This document shows positions 8,788 through 17,589 of a stretch of 64,000 bases of DNA, in pieces. Location of the stretch: assembly GCF_002272825.1 (NCBI RefSeq), contig NZ_MLAM01000002.1:173492-237491 (forward strand), in the 5' to 3' direction. The notes under the pieces are model-generated. The model was given only the letters and a program-made list of their open reading frames with translations. It was not told where the DNA came from and did no database searches. Position numbers and translations under genes: made by a program. Within the stretch, counting starts at the first letter, position 1, and each line of letters begins with the position of its first letter. Source of the DNA: Helicobacter sp. 11S02596-1. GTDB lineage: Bacteria; Campylobacterota; Campylobacteria; Campylobacterales; Helicobacteraceae.

Positions 8788-10046
8788 TGGGAGCACAAAC
8801 CTTTCAAGGCATTATTTTGTATCTGCGATTTTGGTTAGATAGGCACAGCCAAACCAGACGAGCGGGTGATGTTGTTGATATTTTCTTTTTGCTGATTGCC
8901 TCTGGTAGCGTTATTTTGCAGTTTTGGATGATAAGCCAGATGTCTATTAGCTACAAAGAAGCTTATGGCTTTTTTTATGAGAAAAATTTTGTTTTTGATT
9001 TGGCACGTTTAAGCACGCAGATTTTTGGGCAAAATGACTATGCGTTGCGTGGCCCTTTTGTTGTGATTCATTTTTTGAATATGCTTTTGATTTATGCTAT
9101 CAGCAGAAATTATCTCAAAAAGCCCACTGACAGCCTTTTTGCGGTTTTGGTTTATGCGATGTTGCCTGGGATTAATCTGAGTGCGATTTTGTTATTAAAA
9201 AGCGGGCTGATTATTTTGGTCTCGCTCTGGATTTGCTACATCAATATCCGCTATAAGCGTATCCCGTATATTTCGTTGTTTTTGAGTATTTTTATTGATG
9301 GCAGTTTTAGCGTGTTGCTTTTGGCAGTGGTGTTTTATGCGATGAAAAACAAAATGCCAAAAACGATTATCTATTGTCTGTGTGGCTTTGGCGTGAATAT
9401 GTATTTGTTTGATCTTGATATTGGGGGCAGGCCGCAGGGGCATTTTTTGGATGTTTTGGGAGAAATGGCGATGTTATTTTCTCCTTTTTTGTTTATTTAT
9501 TATAGTTATGCGCTGTATTGGGCGATTACAAAAAATCAAAACAATCTGATGACGTATATCGGGGTGAGTAGTTTGGTGTTTGTGTTACTGCTCTCCATCC
9601 GCCAAAATATTGATTCTGATAGTTTTATCCCGGTGAGTGTGGTGGGCTTGCCTGTGATGATAAAAAGTTTTTTCAATGACCTAAGGATTCGTTTGCCACG
9701 TTTTCGCACCCGCTACAAAATGCGTTTTTTTATTGTTTTTGCGGTGCTGTTTCTTGAGACTTTTTGTTTGTTTGGCAATCGTTTGAGTTATTTTTTTAGT
9801 GCCAAAGATAATTTTGCCTCTGGGTATTATGTGGTCCAAGAGCTCGCAGGTGCATTGAAAAAATATGGTATCAATGCTGTAAATACCAAAGATGAGCGAC
9901 TGGCATTGCGACTTTTGTTTTATGGTATCAAAGACAGCAAGGATTTGCGGCTCATCAAGATTCCCAATGGCACAAAAGGCGACATTGGCATTACAGCTAT
10001 GGGGAGAAATATCCGAACGTATAACATCATCAAGATAAAAAAATGA
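8787..10046 (+). CDS. Polytopic membrane protein, possible GT-C-type glycosyltransferase
   Basis: The product is 419 residues with about ten hydrophobic segments and short basic loops. The first half (NDYALRGPFVVIHFLNMLL, then SDLFAVLVYAMLPG-like sequence) resembles the membrane core of PMT_2/family 39 glycosyltransferases, which use lipid-linked sugars. I do not recognise a diagnostic catalytic motif, so the assignment is tentative. The ATG at 8787 overlaps the ilvA stop (TGATG), and the 3' end overlaps the pseudopilin gene by 4 bases. A GT-B glycosyltransferase two genes downstream is mild support for a role in surface sugars. Confidence 0.55.
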   Translation: MGAQTFQGIILYLRFWLDRHSQTRRAGDVVDIFFLLIASGSVILQFWMISQMSISYKEAYGFFYEKNFVFDLARLSTQIFGQNDYALRGPFVVIHFLNMLLIYAISRNYLKKPTDSLFAVLVYAMLPGINLSAILLLKSGLIILVSLWICYINIRYKRIPYISLFLSIFIDGSFSVLLLAVVFYAMKNKMPKTIIYCLCGFGVNMYLFDLDIGGRPQGHFLDVLGEMAMLFSPFLFIYYSYALYWAITKNQNNLMTYIGVSSLVFVLLLSIRQNIDSDSFIPVSVVGLPVMIKSFFNDLRIRLPRFRTRYKMRFFIVFAVLFLETFCLFGNRLSYFFSAKDNFASGYYVVQELAGALKKYGINAVNTKDERLALRLLFYGIKDSKDLRLIKIPNGTKGDIGITAMGRNIRTYNIIKIKK

Positions 10047-10780
10047 GAACAGCATTTAGTTTGTTTGAAATATTGGTGGTTTTGTCTTTAGTGAGCATTT
10101 TGGCTTTTTTTGCTTTTCCAAAAACCAATGCCACACTAAATGTGGCGGCAAATTCCTTGCTGGAGCATTTATCTTATGCCCGCCATTTGGCGTTGAATGA
10201 TAATCTAATCTATACAGATCTTGAGCAAACAAAATCGCTCAAAAATCGTTTCAAAAGCATTGATGAACACGGCTTGATACAAAAAAATCCGATGTGGCAA
10301 ATACAATTTCATATGAAAGGCGAATATGCATTCACAAGCTATAGCATTTATGTCGATACGCCCCGTTTTGCCCCGACGACAAATTATGATGGCAGACCGA
10401 TGGATGGGGATATTATTGCGATCGGGGGGAATGATAGAAAATGCTTGAGTGGCTACAATAACACCAATATCGCCCAGGCTTGCAAGAATAATTCGAGTGT
10501 TTTTATTCGCCTGGCTGAGGCTTACGGCTTGCAAGATTTGCATATTGAGTCTGATAAGGGTTGTGAGGGAAAAAGACTCAATCGTATCTATTTTGATCGT
10601 TTTGGACTCCCTCATTGTGGCAAAGAGCGGGTGCGATTGGAGCATTCTGTAAAAATTGTTTTAGAAAAACACGGCAAAAAGCGTGCGATTTGTATCCTGC
10701 CAAGTGGGTATGCTTTTTTGCTCGCAAAAGGGAATGTGAGAGGAAATAATTGTGAAGAAAAAAGTAGCTATTCTTTGTGA
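10043..10780 (+). CDS. Type II secretion/type IV pilus pseudopilin-like protein
   Basis: This 245-residue protein begins with a very short leader and a class III signal segment (SLFEILVVLSLVSILAFFAFP), with the invariant glutamate at position 5 of the mature helix. That is the mark of prepilins cleaved by PilD-type peptidases. The first residue of the mature protein would be the Phe or Leu after Ser-7; the usual Gly at the cleavage site is not obvious. The globular domain has several cysteines (in GNDRKCL, AQACKNN, KGCEGK and LPHCGKE) that may form disulfides. More pseudopilins and an ATPase lie at 27.3-29.5 kb. The 3' end overlaps the next gene by 29 bases. Confidence 0.75.
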   Translation: MRTAFSLFEILVVLSLVSILAFFAFPKTNATLNVAANSLLEHLSYARHLALNDNLIYTDLEQTKSLKNRFKSIDEHGLIQKNPMWQIQFHMKGEYAFTSYSIYVDTPRFAPTTNYDGRPMDGDIIAIGGNDRKCLSGYNNTNIAQACKNNSSVFIRLAEAYGLQDLHIESDKGCEGKRLNRIYFDRFGLPHCGKERVRLEHSVKIVLEKHGKKRAICILPSGYAFLLAKGNVRGNNCEEKSSYSL

Positions 10781-11936
10781 TTGTGATGCAAGCAAGCGTC
10801 CTAGACCCTTTCGGATGATCGAAATGCTAAAAGAAATATATGAAGTTTTTTGTATTTCCAAAAGTTCAAACCGGGATTTGCCATCAGGGTTTTCAAATAC
10901 CGATGGTGTGAAATATTTTTATTTCCCGCCAGATAAAACCTCCAAAGAGCGCACCCAAGAAGAAAATGAGGCGATTTTACATCATTGCCTCAATCGAGAT
11001 TTTGACAAACTTATCGAGACACCCAATCGCGAAGTAATTACAGAGATTTTATCTGCTTTGCCCCCCTTAGATTTGATCATCATCGAAGATATTACGCTCT
11101 TGCCTTTTGCTACCAGATTTGCTCACGCCTCGTGCAAAATTCGCCCGAAGCTTTTGATTGATTTGCGTGAATTTTACCCGCTCGAATATGAAAACGATGC
11201 GTTATGGATGGAGACTTTTGGGGCATTTTTTGAGTATTTGTGCCAAACATACTTGCCCGCAGTCGATGGCGCTATGAGTGTCAATACTGCGATTGCTCAA
11301 AAATACAAAGAGGTTTTTGGGATTCCTTGCGAGGTCTTGCATTCTCTCCCGCCATTTTATGACCTTTTGCCATCAGAGATTGATGATACGATTGGCATTA
11401 TCTACCACGGGTTTTTGAGCCCTGATAGAGATTCTAAAAATCTCTTAGAAATCGCTACAAGGCTTGATGAGCGATTTTGTCTATACGTGATGGGGATGAG
11501 TAACCAGGCAGGATTTTTTGAAAGCCTAAAATCCCAAGCTTTGGGGCTAAAAAATCTTAAGTTTCTCCCGCCCGTGCCGATGGGGGATATTATTCCGTTT
11601 TGCAATCGTTTTGATATTGGTATCATCACCTTGCCAAACAATAGCTTCAATAATACCTTTGCCCTGCCGAATAAATTTTTTGAATATATCCAGTCACGAT
11701 TATGCGTGGTTGCTTATCCATCCCCTGAAATCAAGGCAATCATAGAATCTAGCGGGGTGGGTAAAACAGCTGATAAATTTAGCCCAGAAAGTATCGCAGG
11801 GGTTTTAAATGCACTCGATCAAGCAAGTATTAGAGCATACAAGCTAGCTTCACACAACGTAGCTTTTGCAATGAGTATCGCTTCAAACAAGCCCAAAATT
11901 ATCGCTATCATCGAATCGCTTTTGGCACAAAACTAG
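10752..11936 (+). CDS. GT-B-fold glycosyltransferase
   Basis: The protein is 394 residues. The N-terminal half is a Rossmann domain (VAILCDCDASKRPRPFRMIEML). The C-terminal half has the features of family 4-type glycosyltransferases: IGIIYHGFLSPDRDSKNLLEIA, then IIPFCNRFDIGIITLPNN and LPNKFFEYIQSRLCVVAYPSPE, where the acidic residue of FFEYI contacts the nucleotide-sugar ribose. Donor and acceptor cannot be told. It starts with GTG at 10752 inside the end of the pseudopilin gene, after AGAGGAAA. A perfect 7-bp inverted repeat, ATTCGGA-TATG-TCCGAAT at 11953-11970, follows the stop and may act as a terminator, although no U-run follows. Confidence 0.75.
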   Translation: MKKKVAILCDCDASKRPRPFRMIEMLKEIYEVFCISKSSNRDLPSGFSNTDGVKYFYFPPDKTSKERTQEENEAILHHCLNRDFDKLIETPNREVITEILSALPPLDLIIIEDITLLPFATRFAHASCKIRPKLLIDLREFYPLEYENDALWMETFGAFFEYLCQTYLPAVDGAMSVNTAIAQKYKEVFGIPCEVLHSLPPFYDLLPSEIDDTIGIIYHGFLSPDRDSKNLLEIATRLDERFCLYVMGMSNQAGFFESLKSQALGLKNLKFLPPVPMGDIIPFCNRFDIGIITLPNNSFNNTFALPNKFFEYIQSRLCVVAYPSPEIKAIIESSGVGKTADKFSPESIAGVLNALDQASIRAYKLASHNVAFAMSIASNKPKIIAIIESLLAQN

Positions 11937-12004
11937 CGTGATAGGCGTGGCAATTCGGATATGTCCGAATATATTGAAAAAATGCTTCGACAATAAAGTT
12001 TTGT

Positions 12005-12010
12005 TATAAT
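12005..12010 (+). promoter_or_regulatory. Extended -10 promoter of metG
   Basis: TGTTATAAT contains an extended TG and a perfect TATAAT, 35 bases before the metG ATG. No clear -35 is present, as is usual for Helicobacter housekeeping promoters. Confidence 0.65.
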
Positions 12011-12044
12011 TTGAAATTTAGCAACATACCCCACAAGGAAAAGA

Positions 12045-13988
12045 ATGAAGACATTTATCTCTACGCCAATCTATTATGTCAATGATATTCCCCATATTGG
12101 GCACGCTTATACGACATTGATTGGGGATATGTTAAAAAAATATCACCAACTTTTAGGCGATGAGGTGTTTTTTCTCACAGGCACAGATGAACACGGCCAA
12201 AAAATCGAGCAATCCGCACGCACCAGAGGAAAAACGCCCAAAGAATATGCTGATACCATCAGTCTAGCATTCAAAAATCTTTGGGATAGCTTTGGCATCG
12301 ATTATGATTATTTTATCCGCACCACCGATGATTTTCATTGCCACAGCGTCCAAGTCGCATTCCAGAAGATGTATGAGAAAGGCGATATTTACAAAGGCGA
12401 ATACGAGGGGCATTATTGCGTGAGTTGTGAGAGTTTTTTTACAGAAACACAAGTAATCGATGGAAAATGCCCTGATTGTGGCAAGGATACGACGATATTG
12501 CGAGAAGAAAGCTATTTTTTTGCCCTTAGCAAGTATCAAGAAAAGCTTTTGGCGTGGTATGCAGCCTGCCCTGATTGTATCTTGCCCGCGCACAAGAAAA
12601 ACGAGGTCGTGCGTTTTGTAGAAAATGGTCTCAATGATCTTTCTATCACCCGAACGAGCTTTGAATGGGGTATCAAGCTCCCTGCTAGTTTCAATGAGAG
12701 CAAACACGTGATGTATGTGTGGCTTGATGCGTTGCTTAATTATGTCTCTGCTTTGGGTTATGGGGGTGATGGGGAGCGGATGGATTTTTGGAAACAGCCT
12801 ATCCATATTGTTGGCAAAGATATTTTGCGATTTCACGCGGTTTATTGGCCGGCGTTTTTGATGAGCTTGGGGCTGGATTTGCCCAAACATATCTATACGC
12901 ACGGGTGGTGGACAAGAGATGGGAAGAAAATGAGTAAAAGTATCGGGAATGTCATCGATCCCAAAGAAGTCGCAAAAGCCTATGGGGTTGAGATTTTGAG
13001 GTATTTTTTGATGCGAGAAGTGCCGTTTGGTCAAGATGGGGATTTCTCAGAAAAAGCACTTATCTTGCGGGTCAATTCGGATTTAAGCAATGATTTGGGG
13101 AATCTTCTCAATCGCCTCATTGGGATGAGTGAAAAGTATTTTGGTGGCAAAATCTCCTCAGCAAATACGCCCAAATATTTTCAAGCCGAGCTTGAAGCGT
13201 TGCATACTATCTTGGCAAAATTACCTCTTTTGATGGAGCAAATGCAGCTTAGTCGTTATCTTGAGGAGCTTTGGCGGGCGTTTGTGCTTGCTAATGGGGC
13301 GATCACAAAATATGAGCCTTGGAATCTGATTAAAAACAACAAGCACGAGGAATGCGAGGCATTTTTGGGGTTGATTGCTAATATTCTTGGGAAGGCAAGC
13401 CTGTGTCTTTATCCGATAATGCCTGTTAGTGCGACCAAGATCGCAGATTGCCTCAAGATAAAAATCTCCCATCAAGACTACAAACATCTCGTTTTAGATC
13501 GGGCGTTACTCAAAGATTTTACCATCGAAAAAATCGATGCGCTATTCCCTAAAATCGATGGTTTTAGGCTCGAAGTGGCACCCCAGCCCCAAGCAGAGCC
13601 AGATAAAATACCATCAAAAACACCCGCACCACCAAAAATCACACCCCCTATTGATACAAGTGAGACAATTGAAATTAGTGATTTTACCAAGCTAGATATT
13701 CGCATTGGCACGATTATGACAGCTTGCAAGATCCCTAAAAGCGATAAACTCCTCAAGCTCCAAATTGATTTGGGAGAGGGACGCTATCGGCAGATTGTTT
13801 CAGGTATCGCAAAATATTATGCACCAGAGGATTTGATTGGCTCGCAAGTGTGTGTGCTTGCCAATCTCAAACCTGCCAAGCTGATGGGCGAGATGAGTGA
13901 GGGAATGATACTTGCTAGCAAAGATGAAAAAGGTCTTTCGCTTTTGAGAGCTACAGAAGTGAAAAGCAACGGGAGTAAGGTGAGTTAG
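12045..13988 (+). CDS. metG: Methionyl-tRNA synthetase
   Basis: MetG charges tRNA(Met). The class I signatures are present: HIGH at residues 17-20 (DIPHIGHAY) and KMSKS (GKKMSKSIGN) near residue 300. The CP zinc knuckle is CVSC...CPDCG at about residues 126-147. The C-terminal part (from about residue 545, FTKLDIRIGTIMTACKIP) is the tRNA-binding OB domain that supports dimerisation. At 647 residues it is a full-length enzyme. It has its own promoter and ends overlapping the GTG start of the MurF-like gene by one base, heading the metG - MurF-like - cmoB - thioesterase-like - cgt run found in Helicobacter. Confidence 0.95.
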   Translation: MKTFISTPIYYVNDIPHIGHAYTTLIGDMLKKYHQLLGDEVFFLTGTDEHGQKIEQSARTRGKTPKEYADTISLAFKNLWDSFGIDYDYFIRTTDDFHCHSVQVAFQKMYEKGDIYKGEYEGHYCVSCESFFTETQVIDGKCPDCGKDTTILREESYFFALSKYQEKLLAWYAACPDCILPAHKKNEVVRFVENGLNDLSITRTSFEWGIKLPASFNESKHVMYVWLDALLNYVSALGYGGDGERMDFWKQPIHIVGKDILRFHAVYWPAFLMSLGLDLPKHIYTHGWWTRDGKKMSKSIGNVIDPKEVAKAYGVEILRYFLMREVPFGQDGDFSEKALILRVNSDLSNDLGNLLNRLIGMSEKYFGGKISSANTPKYFQAELEALHTILAKLPLLMEQMQLSRYLEELWRAFVLANGAITKYEPWNLIKNNKHEECEAFLGLIANILGKASLCLYPIMPVSATKIADCLKIKISHQDYKHLVLDRALLKDFTIEKIDALFPKIDGFRLEVAPQPQAEPDKIPSKTPAPPKITPPIDTSETIEISDFTKLDIRIGTIMTACKIPKSDKLLKLQIDLGEGRYRQIVSGIAKYYAPEDLIGSQVCVLANLKPAKLMGEMSEGMILASKDEKGLSLLRATEVKSNGSKVS

Positions 13989-14989
13989 TGAGAGTCAATG
14001 AAGCTGTCGAAATCATCAATGGAGAGCTTGCAGCCACGCCTGCGATTAGTGCTTTTAATGGTGTGGCTACAAAAATATCTGAGGTAAAGCGGGGTTGTTT
14101 ATTTATCGCTCAAAATCCTGATGAAATCGATGGGGCGATTGCGTTGGGCGCTTATGGTATTGTCTATGACAAATATGTCCAGATGGTAGATGGGGAGATT
14201 GCTTGGATCAAAGTTGATTGCATTCGTGATGCGATCATCCGCCTGATTCGCTACCGATTTTTGAGCGAGAAAATCGAAGTGTTTTTTGTCTCTGAAATAG
14301 AATATGCCATCGCTTCAGAGATTGTTAGCGATAGTTCGATTGGCTTTTTTGATGATGGGCTTGATGTGTTGTTAAGCTTAGTCGGGAGTGAGGCTCATTT
14401 TCGAGGCATTATTATCAAAGACAAATCCCTGCTGGATCTTTTGTTGCAATATACGCAGGCTGTTTTGCCCCAAGAGCCACCTTTTAAGGTCGTTGTTGCC
14501 ACGTTATTTGATACCAAGATAAACTACAAACTTGCCCAATACGAACTCAAGCTCCCCAGCCTATTTTTGCCTGAGCTTAGCAGTGTGATGGAAATGTGTG
14601 CGACCCATCACATCGCTTTTGATTTGAAAAATTTTTCTTCCGTCCCTTTTTTGCAACCCAATTTTATCAATGCCCGTGCCAAGCTTGTAGGCTATGGGCA
14701 GACCGATCGGGTGGTTATCGCTGAAGATGATATTGAAAAATTTAAAAAATATGTAACTTATATCTTGTTGAATGCCAAATGGGGCAAATTGATCTTATTT
14801 TTGCCAAAGGGCTATGAGGGGATTTTTGATATGATGGCGCAAAATGAAATCTACCAGCAACATTCAGATATTGGGGACTTGCTCCACAAAAGCCATTATA
14901 ATTTTGCTTTGATTTTTGGGCTAAGGGATGCCGAACTCAAAGAAATCTTGATGACCCCCCATAGCGATCCTGTGTTGCCCTTGTTTTAG
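13988..14989 (+). CDS. Mur-ligase-like protein lacking the ATP-binding core
   Basis: This 333-residue protein is conserved next to metG in Helicobacter. Its first 60 residues resemble the substrate-binding domain of MurF/MurE ligases (KISEVKRGCLFIAQ, then DGAIALGAYGIVYD), and the tail (KSHYNFALIFGLRDAELKEIL) resembles their C-terminal end. I see no P-loop GxxGKT/S, so it is unlikely to be an active ligase. The function is unknown. It starts with GTG overlapping the metG stop and is followed 10 bases later by cmoB. Confidence is high that it is a gene and moderate for the Mur relationship. Confidence 0.65.
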   Translation: MRVNEAVEIINGELAATPAISAFNGVATKISEVKRGCLFIAQNPDEIDGAIALGAYGIVYDKYVQMVDGEIAWIKVDCIRDAIIRLIRYRFLSEKIEVFFVSEIEYAIASEIVSDSSIGFFDDGLDVLLSLVGSEAHFRGIIIKDKSLLDLLLQYTQAVLPQEPPFKVVVATLFDTKINYKLAQYELKLPSLFLPELSSVMEMCATHHIAFDLKNFSSVPFLQPNFINARAKLVGYGQTDRVVIAEDDIEKFKKYVTYILLNAKWGKLILFLPKGYEGIFDMMAQNEIYQQHSDIGDLLHKSHYNFALIFGLRDAELKEILMTPHSDPVLPLF

Positions 14990-14998
14990 GGATATAAA

Positions 14999-15967
14999 AT
15001 GCCTAGTTGTCCTAAAAAAAATAGAAAAAATGCTTCAAAATCGCTTGCTTCAAACACCACGCATTCCAATATCTCTATTGCAAAAACATTCGCTCCCATC
15101 GTGCAAAAAATGTATTCCTTGAGCGAAAAACTCCCCCTAAAAGCGTTGGAATATAGCTGTAATGAGGGCATTGTGATTGATTTATCCCCAAATGGTGTGA
15201 TTTTGGATAGCCAGACACACACGCTTATTGAAGAGATTGCATTGCTTTTGCGCCCTTGGCGAAAAGGGCCGTTTTATATTGGTGAGCTTTTTATCGATAC
15301 AGAATGGAAAAGCTTTATCAAATGGCAACTGCTTGCCCCATTTGTGGATTTGGCGGGCAAGGATGTTGCTGATATTGGGTGCAACAACGGGTATTATTTG
15401 TTTGAGATGGCAAAACATTCCCCAAAATCGCTCGTGGGATTTGACCCTAGCGGGCTTTATAAAACGCAATTTGATTTTATCAATCTGTTTTTGAAGCAAC
15501 CCATCACCTACGAGCTTTTGGGGATTCAACATCTTAGGGACTATCAGAAGCGATTTGATGTGATATTTTGTTTGGGGGTTTTGTATCATCGTAGCGATCC
15601 TATCGTGGCTTTGAAATCTCTTTTTATGGGCTTAAATGATGGCGGGGAGTTGATTTTGGATACATTGATTATCGATTCTACACTTGAGATCGCCCTGTGT
15701 CCAAGGCTTTCTTATGCCAAAATGCCTAATGTGTATTTTATCCCCTCTGTGCCGACGCTAAAAGGCTGGTGCGATCGGGTGGGATTTGCAGAGGTGGAGG
15801 TTTTGGCAATCTCTGAGACCAGCACCAACGAACAAAGAAAAACAGAATGGATACAAGGGCTAAGCCTGGAATCTTTTCTTGACCCCAGCGATATTTCAAA
15901 AACCATCGAGGGCTATCCAGCGCCCAAACGTGGGTATTTTAGATGTAAAAAGGCAAAAAAAGGATAA
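14999..15967 (+). CDS. cmoB: tRNA U34 carboxymethyltransferase CmoB
   Basis: CmoB uses carboxy-SAM to convert 5-hydroxyuridine at the tRNA wobble position to the 5-oxyacetic acid derivative. The 322 residues match CmoB in length. The SAM-binding motif VADIGCNNGYYLFEMAK lies near residue 120, and FCLGVLYHRSDPI, near residue 195, is a family-typical block. The C-terminal part (SLESFLDPSD, then EGYPAPKRGYF) is also characteristic. It lies 10 bases after the MurF-like gene and 4 bases before the next. Confidence 0.9.
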   Translation: MPSCPKKNRKNASKSLASNTTHSNISIAKTFAPIVQKMYSLSEKLPLKALEYSCNEGIVIDLSPNGVILDSQTHTLIEEIALLLRPWRKGPFYIGELFIDTEWKSFIKWQLLAPFVDLAGKDVADIGCNNGYYLFEMAKHSPKSLVGFDPSGLYKTQFDFINLFLKQPITYELLGIQHLRDYQKRFDVIFCLGVLYHRSDPIVALKSLFMGLNDGGELILDTLIIDSTLEIALCPRLSYAKMPNVYFIPSVPTLKGWCDRVGFAEVEVLAISETSTNEQRKTEWIQGLSLESFLDPSDISKTIEGYPAPKRGYFRCKKAKKG

Positions 15968-15970
15968 AAA

Positions 15971-16426
15971 ATGGATCAACAAATCGACCAAAGCGAACAA
16001 GGGCAGGTAAATAACGAAGAATTGATTATTTGTAGCAAGATTGATGGGGGGATGTGTGGGGAGTTGCTTACATTATCGCAAAACAAAGCGGAAGTGTTTT
16101 TTGTGCCGACAGAAGCGATGCTTTGTGATGATACAACCATTCACGCAGGCTTTGTTTTCAACGCTGCTGCGTATGCTAGTCTCTGTGCTATCAATAAAAA
16201 AAATAGCATTATCATCGGTTCAGAAACGAAGTTTTTAGCCCCTATTGAGCTGGGACACGAACTCATTTTTAGGGCAAATGCCCTGCAGAGTGAAGCAAAA
16301 AAATGCGAGGTAAAGGTGGAGGGTTTTTTGCTCGACATCAAGGTGTTTGATGGTATTTTTTATGTAGCGATTTTTGATCGCAAACTTTTCAAACTCAAAC
16401 TCAAAGATGAAAAAGGTCCTCAATGA
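15971..16426 (+). CDS. Hotdog-fold thioesterase-like protein
   Basis: This 151-residue protein is conserved between cmoB and cgt in Helicobacter. The central stretch (HAGFVFNAAAYASLCAINKKNSIIIGSETKFLAPIELGHELIF) fits the long helix and following strands of a hotdog fold of the kind used by acyl-CoA thioesterases. No enzymatic substrate can be named. Translation is coupled to cgt: the stop codon overlaps the cgt ATG (ATGA). Confidence 0.65.
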   Translation: MDQQIDQSEQGQVNNEELIICSKIDGGMCGELLTLSQNKAEVFFVPTEAMLCDDTTIHAGFVFNAAAYASLCAINKKNSIIIGSETKFLAPIELGHELIFRANALQSEAKKCEVKVEGFLLDIKVFDGIFYVAIFDRKLFKLKLKDEKGPQ

Positions 16427-17559
16427 TTATCGTGTTGGTCGTAGATAGCTTTGCAGACAAGAGTAATGGCACATCAATGACAGCCTTTCGATTTGCCAAT
16501 GCCTTAAAAGCTAGAGGACATCACGTGCGTGTTGTCGCCCCCCATATCGAGGGTGAGGGGTATTATGCGATTCCAGAGCGCTATATCCCTTTGGTAACAG
16601 AGATTTCGCACAAACAGCATATGATTTTTGGCAAGCCTGTAAAAAGCACGCTAAAGGAAGCATTTAGTGGGGCAGATATCGTGCATTTGTTTTTGCCTTT
16701 TAAGCTTGAAATTGCCTCTATTGCTGTTGCCAAAGAGATGAAAATCCCTTATATGGGGGCATTCCACCTCCAGCCCGAGCATATTACTTATAATATCGGC
16801 TTGCAATCGCTCGGGTTTTTGAATCGTTTTATTTTTTGGCTTTTTAAATTTCGTTTTTATCGCCATATTTCTCATATCCATTGCCCCTCTAAGCTGATTG
16901 AAGAGGAGATTACAAGAAATGGTTACAAAGGCAAAAAATACGTGATTTCCAATGGATTTGACACGCTATATTCCCCACCGAGTGCAAAGCCTGCTAGCGA
17001 TGGTTTTATCCATATCACGATGGTGGGGCGCTACTCTAATGAAAAGCGTCAAGATGTTTTGATTGAAGCGATTAGGGCGAGTAAATATGCTAAGAAAATC
17101 AAACTCCATCTCAAAGGCATTGGCCCGACACAAAAAAGGCTACAAAATTTGGCGATGGCGCTAGAAAACCCCGTTGATTTTGGTTTTGTCTCACCGCCAG
17201 ATTTGCTAAAGATTTTGCACCAAAGTGATATTTATGTCCATACCGCTGATGTTGAGGGCGAGGCAATCGCTTGCTTGGAAGCAATCTCTTGTGGCGTGGT
17301 GCCTATCATTTCTGATAGCAAAATATCAGCTACCGGGCAGTTTGCCCTCGATGATCGCTCGTTGTTTGTAGCGGGGAATGCTAAAGATTTGGCTAGCAAG
17401 ATTGATTATTGGATAGAAAATCCAACGGAACGAGAGCGTATGGGGAAACTTTATGCCAAAAGTGCGCTTAATTATACGCTAGAGCGCTCTATAGAGCAAG
17501 CTGAAGCGATGTATGCGGAAGTCATTGAGGATTTTCATTATGCTGACTCGGTTCGCTGA
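16423..17559 (+). CDS. cgt: Cholesterol alpha-glucosyltransferase
   Basis: The protein (378 residues) is closely related to H. pylori Cgt/HP0421. Shared blocks include VLVVDSF, SNGTSMTAFRF, ERYIPLVTEISHKQH, FHLQPEHI, HIHCPSK, MVGRYSNEK, YVHTADVEGEAIACLEAIS and AKSALNYTLE. Cgt is a membrane-associated GT-B enzyme that transfers glucose from UDP-glucose to host cholesterol, giving the cholesteryl glucosides that help Helicobacter evade phagocytes. The catalytic EGEAIACLE block is intact. The C-terminus is unusual: the last codons and the stop lie inside hairpin B of an intergenic repeat, so the tail is shorter than in H. pylori. Confidence 0.9.
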   Translation: MIIVLVVDSFADKSNGTSMTAFRFANALKARGHHVRVVAPHIEGEGYYAIPERYIPLVTEISHKQHMIFGKPVKSTLKEAFSGADIVHLFLPFKLEIASIAVAKEMKIPYMGAFHLQPEHITYNIGLQSLGFLNRFIFWLFKFRFYRHISHIHCPSKLIEEEITRNGYKGKKYVISNGFDTLYSPPSAKPASDGFIHITMVGRYSNEKRQDVLIEAIRASKYAKKIKLHLKGIGPTQKRLQNLAMALENPVDFGFVSPPDLLKILHQSDIYVHTADVEGEAIACLEAISCGVVPIISDSKISATGQFALDDRSLFVAGNAKDLASKIDYWIENPTERERMGKLYAKSALNYTLERSIEQAEAMYAEVIEDFHYADSVR

Positions 17560-17589
17560 ACCGAACCTGAAGACCACCTCGCTCCAAAG
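17546..17589 (-). repeat. Hairpin B module copy overlapping the cgt 3' end
   Basis: Read on the minus strand, it runs CTTTGGAGCGAGGTGGTCTTCAG-type sequence, hairpin B with arms GGTTCG and CGAACC (17550-17555 and 17562-17567 on plus), then GAGT. Stem A is missing. The cgt stop codon TGA (17557-17559) is in the hairpin loop. Confidence 0.7.
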
